From Methanogenium sp. S4BF (GTDB lineage Archaea; Halobacteriota; Methanomicrobia; Methanomicrobiales; Methanomicrobiaceae), in NCBI RefSeq assembly GCF_029633965.1, contig NZ_CP091277.1, forward strand, positions 2,291,940 through 2,355,939: a DNA stretch of 64,000 nt, written 5' to 3'. The position numbers were made by a program, and so were the translations under genes. The notes beneath the pieces are model-generated. The model saw only the letters and a list, made by a program, of their open reading frames with translations, searched no databases and was not told where the DNA came from. Positions 45,578 to 54,835 of this stretch are shown in pieces; the first letter of the stretch is position 1, and the number at the start of each line of letters is the position of its first letter.

Positions 45578-46222
45578 CTAATCTGAGGAAGGATCCCTTT
45601 CGACCACGGGCTCCCGGATCATCCCGGTGTGCATGATCCCGGAGTCCGGCAGGGTGACCTGCTCAGCCACCCGGAACCCGAAGTGTTCGTAGAGCCCGAT
45701 GTTCCCCTCGTTCTGGGTGTTCAGGTAGCAGGCCATCTGTTTTTCGTCCAGCCATTCGAGCATCGGGTGGATCAGCCTCCCTCCAAATCCCTTTCCCTGG
45801 TAGCGGGGGTCAACCCCGATGAAGAAGAGGTAGCAGTGGGGGCCGGGAAGGTGCTTTTTGTGGTAAAGATCGACCTGATCAGAGAATGCGAGGAGCCGGT
45901 CCATCCCGTCCTTCCCGAGCCCTCTCTGCAGCGCCATCCCCCCGGACCAGATGGCCCGCCAGAACGTGATCTCCGATCGCTCCGAGGGAAGCCAGACGGC
46001 AACTCCTTCGAGGTTTGGGGAGGTGGCCATGACCCGGCCGTACCTTAGTCCATAGCGGAGTTCGAATGCGAAGAGGTGCCTCCCCTTCTCTTTCCGGGAA
46101 TCTTCGTCCGGGAGAATGTGCGTCAGCTTCGAATCATTGAAAAATGATCTGACGAGCATCTCGCTGGCCGGGCCTATCTGATCTTTTGACAGACGGATGA
46201 GGTTCCAGTCATTGCTACCCAT
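45578..46222 (-). CDS. GNAT-family N-acetyltransferase
   Basis: The 214-residue protein has an acetyl-CoA-binding segment of GNAT type (FIGVDPRYQGKGFGGRLIHPML), the following CYLNTQNEGNIGLYEHFGF and the final EQVTLPDSG strand. Its N-terminal half resembles acetyltransferases with the WLPSE loop. The acceptor is unknown. The gene stands alone between two intergenic regions, and its high G+C third positions differ from the AT-rich region to its right. Confidence 0.85.
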   Translation of the reverse strand: MGSNDWNLIRLSKDQIGPASEMLVRSFFNDSKLTHILPDEDSRKEKGRHLFAFELRYGLRYGRVMATSPNLEGVAVWLPSERSEITFWRAIWSGGMALQRGLGKDGMDRLLAFSDQVDLYHKKHLPGPHCYLFFIGVDPRYQGKGFGGRLIHPMLEWLDEKQMACYLNTQNEGNIGLYEHFGFRVAEQVTLPDSGIMHTGMIREPVVERDPSSD

Positions 46223-46860
46223 GTCTCTTCACAGGAGGATAATACCGGGCTGTGGTATATGGTTCTTTCGTCACTGAATGAATAGCGAAGACCATGAGAT
46301 CCACGAGAGGCGCGGATCAACGTGCCGGGGATTTGTATACATGCGGGGCGCGGAGAATGAATAAGAGGGTAAGGAGCAAAAGAGGGGTTCTTGTAGAGAT
46401 TCTTCAATTGGTAGGAAGGCTTCACGATTACCACAATGACGGTGTCCTGATGAGGTGGGAGATCTGATGGATGGGTGGTCTTATCTGTTGTTCGAAACCG
46501 GTTCAGGCTCCGTCCATCCCTTCACGAAAGAATAGCCCTGTAACAGAGGTATGATGACGGCATAACACGGATGAGGCCGTTCATGGTGTGCGGTATCGTG
46601 GGTGGGCGCATCCTGTGCGGCGTTCCGGGCGAGTGGTAACGGCCCGTCATTCTATTTTTGATCATTTTCCTTGAATTAAATCAAGGATTTTTGTAAACAT
46701 TTTTTGGAATAATTACAGGAATTTTAGACAGGAATGGCTTAAGGAACCCTGTGTGTCCATGTTTAAATGAAATTTCATTAACTTTACGTATTTGGTAATC
46801 TATTTATTCATCTGGCCACGAGACTATTGCACCTGATAAAAATGGTATACTTCAGGAGTA
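46223..46860. promoter_or_regulatory. long control region upstream of the giant surface protein
   Basis: I see no supported gene in these 638 nt. The right half is AT-rich and holds two inverted repeats: CCTTGA-ATTAAA-TCAAGG at 46669-46686 and the perfect 14-bp palindrome AATGAAATTTCATT at 46766-46779. CAGGAG (46852-46857) precedes two possible ATG starts at 46861 and 46870. The repeats could be operator sites for the large gene downstream. Confidence 0.45.
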
Positions 46861-49800
46861 ATGATATATATGGGTATAGTTGACTTGGTTAACAAAAGGG
46901 GTCTGCCCCTCTTTTTTGCTATCCTTCTGATGTTAGTTGTATGTGCTGTCCCGGTATGTGCTGCTTCCTCAACCGAAGTGACAGTACAAAAGATTGCGGC
47001 AGACGGCACGACAGTCCTCAATGAGGTGACAGTCAGTGCTGCATGGATGGAAGTAAATCTTCCCGTGATGGGAGACGGAACAACGCACTACTATGCACAG
47101 GGTCCATCCTTCAATGAATCAAATCTCTGGGATCCATCGGAGACGATAAACTGGGAAGAGAAGGACATGGGTGCAGTCAGAGGTACTGACATTAAAGACC
47201 TCTGTAATCAGGTGGGCGGTGCGGAAAGCGGAGATCTGATTGTCCTCCGTGCTGCAGACGGATATTACAAGACATTCCCATATGAAAATGTCTATACTCC
47301 CGCGTCCCGGCAGGGTCAGATTGTGCTTGCCTGGGAGAAAAACGGCAAATCTGTGAGTGACGGTTCCTACGCAGATGGTATGCGCAATGTCTTCTTTGCA
47401 GATAACTCCACGAATCCGGAAGGAGCCCATGTCTATGGCAACTGGGATATGCATGAGACGATGCCGCAGATATACTGGCATTATTTCTCTGGAATCTATC
47501 CTGCAACAACAGGTCTGTCGGTGCAGACAATCAGCCAGATTAAGATTCTCACAGATGAACCGGCACCCGCGGCACCGGTGACCATTTTTGACGGTCCGGT
47601 GAATCTTGCTGACAGCACGTTCTCGTGGACCGATTCGAATGGTGCCTCCTATGACATCCGCTGGCAGACCCCGCACGGTGCGCTTCAGGCCGCTGCCTCA
47701 GATGGCGGTTTTACCTATGTGGGCGCCTGGAAAGACAGCAAAAACACGGCTCTTCTGAATGATATCTTCGCAGTTGATAGCTGGTACAACTACAGCAAGG
47801 ATGACGGCCTTGGCTGGAACTACCAGGTGAACGGTGCCTATGTCAACTATTACTCTGATGTGACCGGGATCTCGAATTATGCCGATCTCGCAGACGGCGA
47901 TGTGATCACCTACTACTATGGTCCGAAGGATGACATCACGACCGACAACGCAACTGCTCTCATCACGATTGATGTGAACTTTGGCGGTGCCGGCCCAACA
48001 GAGATCTACGATGGTACAGTGAATCTTGCTGACGAGACCTTCTCATGGACTGATTCGAATGGTGCCTCCTATGACATCCGCTGGCAGACCCCGCACGGTG
48101 CGCTTCAGGCCGCTGCCTCAGATGGCGGTTTTACCTATGTGGGCGCCTGGAAAGACAGCAAAAACACGGCTCTTCTGAATGATATCTTCGCAGTTGATAG
48201 CTGGTACAACTACAGCAAGGATGACGGCCTTGGCTGGAACTACCAGGTGAACGGTGCCTATGTCAACTATTACTCTGATGTGACCGGGATCTCGAATTAT
48301 GCCGATCTCGCAGACGGCGATGTGATCACCTACTACTATGGTCCGAAGGATGACATCACGATCGACAATGCAACTGCTCTCATCACGATTGATGTGAACT
48401 TTGGCGGTGCCGGCCCAACAGAGATCTACGATGGCACAGTGAATCTTGCTGACAGCACGTTCTCGTGGACCGATTCGAATGGTGCCTCCTATGACATCCG
48501 CTGGCAGACCCCGCACGGTGCGCTTCAGGCCGCTTCAGCAGATGGCGGTTTTACCTATGTGGGCGCCTGGAAAGACAGCAAAAACACGGCTCTTCTGAAT
48601 GATATCTTCGCAGTTGATAGCTGGTACAACTACAGCAAGGATGACGGCCTTGGCTGGAACTACCAGGTGAACGGTGCCTATGTCAACTATTACTCTGATG
48701 TGACCGGCATCTCGAATTATGCCGATCTCGCAGACGGCGATGTGATCACCTACTACTATGGTCCGAAGGATGACATCACGACCGACAATGCAACTGCTCT
48801 CATCACGATTGATGTGAACTTTGGCGGTGCCGGCCCAACAGAGATCTACGATGGTACAGTGAATCTTGCTGACGAGACCTTCTCATGGACTGATTCGAAT
48901 GGTGCCTCCTATGACATCCGCTGGCAGACCCCGCACGGTGCGCTTCAGGCCGCTTCAGCAGATGGCGGTTTTACCTATGTGGGCGCCTGGAAAGACAGCA
49001 AAAACACGGCTCTTCTGAATGATATCTTCGCAGTTGATAGCTGGTACAACTACAGCAAGGATGACGGCCTTGGCTGGAACTACCAGGTGAACGGTGCCTA
49101 TGTCAACTATTACTCTGATGTGACCGGCATCTCGAATTATGCCGATCTCGCAGACGGCGATGTGATCACCTACTACTATGGTCCGAAGGATGACATCACG
49201 ACCGACAACGCAACTGCTCTCATCACGATTGATGTGAACTTTGGCAGCGGCCCGACACCTGGTGAGGACTGGAGCATTGTGGTAAAGAACGGTGCCCGTG
49301 AATTTACCGTCGACAAGGCATACTTTGAAGCAGGCGTTGGCTGTGGTCATGCAGCATCCTATACTGATGTGGACGGCACATGGGCCGGCATGCCGCTCTA
49401 CTTCCTTGCAGGGCTTGTCGATGACGACAATTCACATGGTGCTGATGCCTTCAACCGTGACCTTGCAGCGCAGGGATACTCCGTTGAAGTAACCTCCGGA
49501 GACGGCTATTCAATCAACTTCGAATCCGCAGATATCGCAGATAATGCAAATATCTTTGCGGCAAATACCCTCAACGGCGCTGAACTCCCGGCAGTCATTG
49601 GCGATAAGGATAAGCCCTGCTGGCCACTCCGGATGTCCGGGTCAGAGGTCTCTGCCGGGAAACTTGTTGGCAATATTGTCACCATCGAACTCATTGGTGT
49701 CCCCGAACCGTCCGAAGGATGGGAACTGGCGGTAAACGGTCTCATCTCTGATGTGGTAACCGAAGCTGAATTCAATGATTTCTGCATGCACGCCGCCACC

Positions 49801-52800
49801 TGGACCGACGGCAACGGCGATGTCTGGGAAGGCGTCCCGCTCTGGGTTATTGCGGCTGTCTCTGACAACTATGAATCAACCACCCACTGGACCTTTGATG
49901 ATACCACAGCAGCCAATGGATACACCGTCCGCATCACCGCAGGCGACGGATTCTCCCGTGACTTTGCCAGTGCGGATATGGCACGCTCGGATGACTACAT
50001 CCTTGCAGGCATCTGCAACGGTGAACCGCTTTCAGATGAAGGCGATCCGGCAATGTACCCCCTGCGGCTTGTGGGACCGGCGGTCTGGAATGAGGCTGAA
50101 GGGAAATTCACCGGCTCAGCAATTTCAAACATCACCACCATTGATCTGGTAGAACTGATTCCGCCTGAACCTGCAGAAGGGTCATACAACCTTCTGACGA
50201 AGGGAATCATCACCAGTGTTATCACTGAGCAATTCTTTGAACAGGCGCTTGTCTGCCATCACACACAGACCTGGGTCAACGAAGCAACCGGTGAACAGTG
50301 GAGTGGTATTCCGCTCTGGATCCTTGCAGGATGGGTGGACGACCGCACACCACACGGCTCTGACGGCTTCAACGATGCTGTCGCCCTTGCCGGCTATACG
50401 GTGATTGTGACCGCAGACGATGGATATTCCAAGAGCCTTTCGAGTGCTCTTGTTGCCCGCAACAATGGCCTCATTGTCGCAAACACCCTGAATGGTTCAC
50501 CCCTTGAGGACAGTTTCCCCCTGCGTCTGGTCGGCCCTGCCCTGCCGGAAGCAAGCTATGGCGTCGGCAACCTCGCAAAGATTGAGCTGACTGACTTCTG
50601 TGAACCGGAAGGCTCCCTCCCGCTGACCATCGTGAAGTATGCCGATGATGGTGTCACCGAGCTTTCCAATGTAACGGTTAGCTGGGAATGGATGGCAGAC
50701 AACCTGCCGGTCTATGGTGACGGTGTCACGGAATACCAGTTTGAAGGCCTCTGCTGGCCGCCGAACGATCCGTGGGATATGGCAGAAACCTATCCGGGCG
50801 GCTTCAAGGTCTCAGAACAGATGAAGGGCACGTCCATCCGCGAGCTCTGTGACCTCGCAGGCGGTATGGATCCCGGCACTGAGATTAAGTTCGTTGCAAC
50901 AGACGGATGGACAAGCAAACTCTCGTATAATGTCATCTACGAACCGGCAGACTGTGTCGGAGAACCCGTCCTGGCGTGGTACAGCGCAGACTGGGGCGGC
51001 CCGATGCCGGATTACGAAGATGGTTTCCGCTTATTCTTTGCAACCGATGACCACATCTTCGGTCAGAAGGATATGTATGAAGGCATTCCGTTCGAATACT
51101 GGCACTATAACTCAGGTCTCCCGTCCTGTGCAGGCCTTTCTGCAAGGATGGTTACCCGGATTGAACTAACCACCTACGCAGATCCGACATGGACGCTGAC
51201 CGCACTCGGTGCCATTCCCTCTGAACTCACGAAAGGATTCTTCGAGGGTGCGATGGGATGTACCATGTCCGGCAATCACAAGGCAGTCTATGCAGATGGT
51301 TCCGGCAATACCTGGGAAGGTATGCCGCTCTGGCTGATCTGCGGATATGTCGACGATGCAAATTCACACGTTGGCAAATCGTACAATAAGACGCTTGCTG
51401 AAATCGGCTATGACATTCATATTATCGCTGAAGATGGCTATGAGACCGTCATTGACAGCCGTGACACTATTGAAAACAACAACTATGTCATTGCAAACAC
51501 CCTCAACGGTCAGCTGATGCGGCCGGATGACGGAAACGGCTGGCCTCTGCGCCTTGTCGGTCCGAATGTCACCGCTCGTTATGATGGCGTAAAGAGTGTG
51601 AAGAACATCGTGAAGATCATCCTTGACCTCCCGTATGCACCGGATGAGTACTCCGGCATAGTTGCGGCTGAGTGGGGAGACATCCCTGCAGGCGCTCCCA
51701 TACAGGCTTTTGTCGGCAGCATAGCTGCAGGAGAGGGTCTGATGGCTGATACCAATGTGTATGCCACTGCCGATGCACGCTTTGCGGTCACTGGCACCCA
51801 GTATATCATTGGCGAACCAATCACCTTCATCGTGGACGGGGTTGAGGCACTTGAGCACCCCGTATTCATGGGTGCACAGACTGTCGTGCTTAACCTGACC
51901 TTCCCCATCGGCAGCCTGCCGGTTGGTGTTGAGGACTGTGACGGTGTTCCGCCCGGTGTTGTGGCCGCCGGTGGAAATGTCACCGTTGACCTGACCGGTG
52001 GCAATGTAGATGTGGACGGCTCCAATATCACCATCTTCCCGGCCGGCAATGGCTGGGAGAGCATGCTCATCAAGACGGCTGGTTTAGCAGAGAATGCGAC
52101 CGCTGCAACCGGCAGCGTTACCGGTGTCCTTGCAACAGGTATTCCTGTATCTGGCACGGTGCCCGCAGTCGGAAATGTCACTGCAGGATTTATGGTGAAT
52201 CTGACCGGCATGCCGGGAAATAATGCAGGCATTAAATCGATGATTGCAAAGGAACCGTCCTCTGAGATGCTTTCCTACTTCCAGCTTGCTGCGGCAGCAG
52301 AAGGCGTCGGCATTCAGGATGTGGCATACACCCTTAATATCCAGAAATCCGGCATCGCCAACGGTGATGACATCAGCAGTGCTGTCATCAGAATGGCAGT
52401 CGCGCCTGAGTGGGTTACCGCTCATGGCGGTGTCGGTGCAATTCAGATCATCCGCCATGGCGAGGAAGGAATCACCGAAGTCCTTGAAACTGCCTTTGCC
52501 GGCTATGATGCAGCGGGTCTGATGATCTTTGAGGCAGAATCACCAAACGGACTCTCTCTGTTTGGCATGGCAGCCGTGTCAACACCATACTATGGTGACA
52601 GTGACGACTCCGGATGGACACCGGCACCTACTCCGACACCCGTTATTTCCACACCTGAGGCTGGTGCTGAGTATGCCATTATTTCCTCAGCAGTGACCTT
52701 CAGCACAGCTGATGACACAAAATCAGTCTCTATTGACCGTCGTGTTGCAGAGGCAAATGATGCTGCAGTCGTCGTAACCGGCACTGAGGTGCAGGTCCGT

Positions 52801-53469
52801 ATGGCTGGTGGAACGCTTTATGTGGAGATGACTGGTGTCAATGAGGATGGAAATGTGATCTCTGGTGACGTCACCCACGTCTTCTACAAGGCAGCACCGG
52901 TGACGGCTGCACTTGGCGGCATCGGTAATGTCGCGGGCAGCATCACGATTGACTTCCTGGCAGTGCCCGCTTCAGACGCTGCGTTTGCTGTTTTCCTTAC
53001 AGGAAAAGTGCCTGCACAGATCGAAAACGGGTTGAAACAGGCCGCACTCTCTGCCGGAAAGACCTCTGGCGATGTGGCCTTTATCATGCCGCTCTCCGCT
53101 TCCGGATTCTCCGTCGGCAGCACAACTGTGGCCCTTACTGCACCTGCACTCTGGATAGAGAGCAGCGGTGGTGCCGGCAATGTCGCGATTGTCGGGTATG
53201 GGTCTGACGGCAGGGCCGCCCTGCTGCCGACTACCCTGACTGATGACGGTGCATTCACCGCAGAATCCCCTGTTCTCTATGATGGCTATGCTCTCGTTGC
53301 TCTCAGCGCAGCAGAGGCCGGTGCAGAAATGACACCTGCACCCACAGCCACCCCGGGAGGCAGTGCACCTGCAGAAGAGACTCCCGCATCAGGCAGTATC
53401 TTCACCACCCTTGCACTCATTTGTGTAGTCTTCGGTGTTGCCGGATATGCGGCAATGAAAAAGAGATAA
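46861..53469 (+). CDS. giant multidomain surface protein with DUF4430 repeats and sulfite-oxidase-like domains
   Basis: This 2202-residue exported protein has a signal peptide (FFAILLMLVVCAVPVCAA). Domains, by my reading, are: a molybdopterin-binding-like domain (about 40-235); four near-identical 140-residue DUF4430/transcobalamin-C-like repeats (241-797; GLGWNYQVNG is the core motif); three sulfite-oxidase-like domains (about 802-950, 953-1100, 1107-1245); a further domain like the N-terminal one (1252-1437); and a fourth sulfite-oxidase-like domain (1441-1590). Beta domains, Pro/Thr linkers (PAPTPTPV, TPAPTATP) and a C-terminal helix anchor ending AAMKKR complete it. Each sulfite-oxidase-like domain keeps a Cys followed by W.G.PL. 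Ligands are unknown. Confidence 0.85.
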   Translation: MIYMGIVDLVNKRGLPLFFAILLMLVVCAVPVCAASSTEVTVQKIAADGTTVLNEVTVSAAWMEVNLPVMGDGTTHYYAQGPSFNESNLWDPSETINWEEKDMGAVRGTDIKDLCNQVGGAESGDLIVLRAADGYYKTFPYENVYTPASRQGQIVLAWEKNGKSVSDGSYADGMRNVFFADNSTNPEGAHVYGNWDMHETMPQIYWHYFSGIYPATTGLSVQTISQIKILTDEPAPAAPVTIFDGPVNLADSTFSWTDSNGASYDIRWQTPHGALQAAASDGGFTYVGAWKDSKNTALLNDIFAVDSWYNYSKDDGLGWNYQVNGAYVNYYSDVTGISNYADLADGDVITYYYGPKDDITTDNATALITIDVNFGGAGPTEIYDGTVNLADETFSWTDSNGASYDIRWQTPHGALQAAASDGGFTYVGAWKDSKNTALLNDIFAVDSWYNYSKDDGLGWNYQVNGAYVNYYSDVTGISNYADLADGDVITYYYGPKDDITIDNATALITIDVNFGGAGPTEIYDGTVNLADSTFSWTDSNGASYDIRWQTPHGALQAASADGGFTYVGAWKDSKNTALLNDIFAVDSWYNYSKDDGLGWNYQVNGAYVNYYSDVTGISNYADLADGDVITYYYGPKDDITTDNATALITIDVNFGGAGPTEIYDGTVNLADETFSWTDSNGASYDIRWQTPHGALQAASADGGFTYVGAWKDSKNTALLNDIFAVDSWYNYSKDDGLGWNYQVNGAYVNYYSDVTGISNYADLADGDVITYYYGPKDDITTDNATALITIDVNFGSGPTPGEDWSIVVKNGAREFTVDKAYFEAGVGCGHAASYTDVDGTWAGMPLYFLAGLVDDDNSHGADAFNRDLAAQGYSVEVTSGDGYSINFESADIADNANIFAANTLNGAELPAVIGDKDKPCWPLRMSGSEVSAGKLVGNIVTIELIGVPEPSEGWELAVNGLISDVVTEAEFNDFCMHAATWTDGNGDVWEGVPLWVIAAVSDNYESTTHWTFDDTTAANGYTVRITAGDGFSRDFASADMARSDDYILAGICNGEPLSDEGDPAMYPLRLVGPAVWNEAEGKFTGSAISNITTIDLVELIPPEPAEGSYNLLTKGIITSVITEQFFEQALVCHHTQTWVNEATGEQWSGIPLWILAGWVDDRTPHGSDGFNDAVALAGYTVIVTADDGYSKSLSSALVARNNGLIVANTLNGSPLEDSFPLRLVGPALPEASYGVGNLAKIELTDFCEPEGSLPLTIVKYADDGVTELSNVTVSWEWMADNLPVYGDGVTEYQFEGLCWPPNDPWDMAETYPGGFKVSEQMKGTSIRELCDLAGGMDPGTEIKFVATDGWTSKLSYNVIYEPADCVGEPVLAWYSADWGGPMPDYEDGFRLFFATDDHIFGQKDMYEGIPFEYWHYNSGLPSCAGLSARMVTRIELTTYADPTWTLTALGAIPSELTKGFFEGAMGCTMSGNHKAVYADGSGNTWEGMPLWLICGYVDDANSHVGKSYNKTLAEIGYDIHIIAEDGYETVIDSRDTIENNNYVIANTLNGQLMRPDDGNGWPLRLVGPNVTARYDGVKSVKNIVKIILDLPYAPDEYSGIVAAEWGDIPAGAPIQAFVGSIAAGEGLMADTNVYATADARFAVTGTQYIIGEPITFIVDGVEALEHPVFMGAQTVVLNLTFPIGSLPVGVEDCDGVPPGVVAAGGNVTVDLTGGNVDVDGSNITIFPAGNGWESMLIKTAGLAENATAATGSVTGVLATGIPVSGTVPAVGNVTAGFMVNLTGMPGNNAGIKSMIAKEPSSEMLSYFQLAAAAEGVGIQDVAYTLNIQKSGIANGDDISSAVIRMAVAPEWVTAHGGVGAIQIIRHGEEGITEVLETAFAGYDAAGLMIFEAESPNGLSLFGMAAVSTPYYGDSDDSGWTPAPTPTPVISTPEAGAEYAIISSAVTFSTADDTKSVSIDRRVAEANDAAVVVTGTEVQVRMAGGTLYVEMTGVNEDGNVISGDVTHVFYKAAPVTAALGGIGNVAGSITIDFLAVPASDAAFAVFLTGKVPAQIENGLKQAALSAGKTSGDVAFIMPLSASGFSVGSTTVALTAPALWIESSGGAGNVAIVGYGSDGRAALLPTTLTDDGAFTAESPVLYDGYALVALSAAEAGAEMTPAPTATPGGSAPAEETPASGSIFTTLALICVVFGVAGYAAMKKR
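47581..49245 (+). repeat. four tandem 420-bp repeats (DUF4430 units)
   Basis: Units start at about 47581, 48001, 48421 and 48841, exactly 420 nt apart, in frame. They differ at only a handful of bases. Units 1 and 3 share GACAGCACGTTCTCG, units 2 and 4 share GACGAGACCTTCTCA. Units 1 and 2 share GCTGCCTCA and GGGATC; units 3 and 4 share GCTTCAGCA and GGCATC. Such near-identity at silent sites shows recent duplication or ongoing conversion. Confidence 0.95.
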
Positions 53470-53490
53470 TCCCATTTTTTATTTTTCTAA
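53470..53490 (+). terminator. T-rich terminator after the giant gene
   Basis: The stop codon is followed by TCCCATTTTTTATTTTTC, two T runs with no marked hairpin, the usual form of an archaeal transcription stop. Confidence 0.5.
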
Positions 53491-53715
53491 AATCCGGATG
53501 TGGAAATAATCTCCTGAAAGATTACTTTCGTCCTTCTTTTTCCGGAGTGCAGCGGGCTGACGTCTGAGCTGTTCGTTCATTGTCTGAATGGGTCCCGGTC
53601 AGCAATGACTTATGATTCCATTGCAGTGTTTTAGGCCAAAAATACGGGGAGATGTCCTGTCCGTATCCTCTGCATCCAGCACTCGTGGTGCCAGGCATGA
53701 CATCATGGGATCTGC

Positions 53716-53973
53716 CTATTTCCCCGGTCCCTCTGGTTTGGTTCCGGCACCAGTCTTCGGGCCGGATGTAAGATAGAGATGGACCAATACCGCGACCGCA
53801 AAAGGACCCCACAAAACGGTATGAAGTCTGAATGACAGGGATTTACCGAGTACCCCAAGAGTGAACGGTTCAACGATTCCCGGATAGGTAATCCCAAATC
53901 CGGTAACCAGAATACAAATGGTAAGCAGCAGCAAAATCCTGTTTGTCCATGTACGATATACTCTCATTTTCAT
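53716..53973 (-). CDS. two-helix membrane protein with His-X13-His (DUF4405-like)
   Basis: The 85-residue protein starts at ATG 53973 (CCCGGAGAG 7-8 nt upstream). It has two transmembrane helices: RILLLLTICILVTGFGI and, after a short loop, a second holding RLHTVLWGPFAVAVLVHLYL. The two histidines in helix 2 are 14 positions apart, the spacing that binds two b hemes in cytochrome b helices, and the layout fits DUF4405-type cytochrome b561-like proteins. It begins 23 nt after a sulfite-oxidase-like gene, an order like MsrP-MsrQ, so it may pass electrons across the membrane. Heme binding is inference. Confidence 0.65.
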   Translation of the reverse strand: MKMRVYRTWTNRILLLLTICILVTGFGITYPGIVEPFTLGVLGKSLSFRLHTVLWGPFAVAVLVHLYLTSGPKTGAGTKPEGPGK

Positions 53974-53996
53974 CCGTATCTCTCCGGGAATATCTG

Positions 53997-54683
53997 TCAG
54001 CCAAAGAAACTCCTGTCCAGATCACCTATGTTGGAATACCCTCTCCTCTCCCAGTATCCCCGGTAGGTTTCATCGTCTGAAAGCTCAATTGTAGTAATCC
54101 ATTTGATCCACTTGTATCCCCACTTGTCCTCCGCAACAAGCATGAAGGGAAAGCCCCTTTCTGCGGGAAGGGTTACGTTGTTCATGGAATGAGCCATGAT
54201 GATGTTGTTGTCAATGATATAGGTGAGAGGAAATGATGTGGAATATCCGTCATATGCAGTGAATATTACCGTATTTGCGGAAGGCAGAATACCGGATTGG
54301 TCTGTTATATCATTTACCCGTACTCCCTCCCAGAGAATGGTAACGTCCCACCCTTCGACACAGTTGAGGGTTACAACCTTTTTGTAGTTCTTAAATTCCG
54401 ACAGAATCTCATCGTATGAATAGGTTTTTTCATTGGTTACCAGCCCGGAGACGGTAAGCCGGTAATCCTCCTCTGAGATACGCTGTGGACCTTTTATCGA
54501 GTTTTCCCGGAATGCTGATATTTTGGAGAGGTCTTCCCCATCGTAATTCCTGATTTCAACTCCTTCGAAATCCCCTGACTGCGCAAAATCCTGGTTGATT
54601 ACGCCTGAGAGATCAAATAGATAGAGGATAATTACCGCGGCTATTGCGCAGAGTATAATTATCCGCAGGAAGTTTATCTGAAT
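53997..54683 (-). CDS. membrane-anchored sulfite-oxidase-like (molybdopterin) protein with no canonical start
   Basis: The continuous frame has no ATG, GTG or TTG before 54197, yet the coding sequence clearly reaches back to about 54683. It encodes an N-terminal anchor helix (INFLRIIILCAIAAVIILYL), LTVSGLVTNEKTYSYDEI, the Mo-ligand type segment VTLNCVEGWDVTILWEGV, FTAYDGYSTSFPL, ERGFPFMLV and GYKWIKWITTIEL. These are sulfite-oxidase/YedY-family motifs. GGGAGG lies 7 nt before an ATT at 54683, so either ATT is the start or a frameshift separates the ATG at 54690 from the frame. It pairs with the two-helix protein downstream. Confidence 0.7.
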   Translation of the reverse strand: MQINFLRIIILCAIAAVIILYLFDLSGVINQDFAQSGDFEGVEIRNYDGEDLSKISAFRENSIKGPQRISEEDYRLTVSGLVTNEKTYSYDEILSEFKNYKKVVTLNCVEGWDVTILWEGVRVNDITDQSGILPSANTVIFTAYDGYSTSFPLTYIIDNNIIMAHSMNNVTLPAERGFPFMLVAEDKWGYKWIKWITTIELSDDETYRGYWERRGYSNIGDLDRSFFG

Positions 54684-54835
54684 GATGCATCCTCCCGGAA
54701 TCCGTTCGGTGTCTAATACTGAAGCCCTCGATATAAATAGGTGATGTCAGGAGATATCCTGATGCCCCATGATTCTGAAGAAGATGTGGGGGCCACATTT
54801 TCTTTCAGACTGAGACGTTCATATAAATGAATATA

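Noticed and set aside
46174-46434. 86-residue minus-strand frame upstream of the GNAT gene
   Set aside because: Its composition is unlike a real protein and it overlaps the start of the acetyltransferase gene.
47581-49245. CRISPR-like array
   Set aside because: The 420-bp repeats are contiguous, in frame and coding; there are no spacers and no cas genes in the window.
54613-54798. 61-residue frame starting before the sulfite-oxidase-like gene
   Set aside because: The ATG at 54690 lies inside this frame, which continues only 25 codons to a stop with no recognisable product; the coding signal is in the neighbouring frame.
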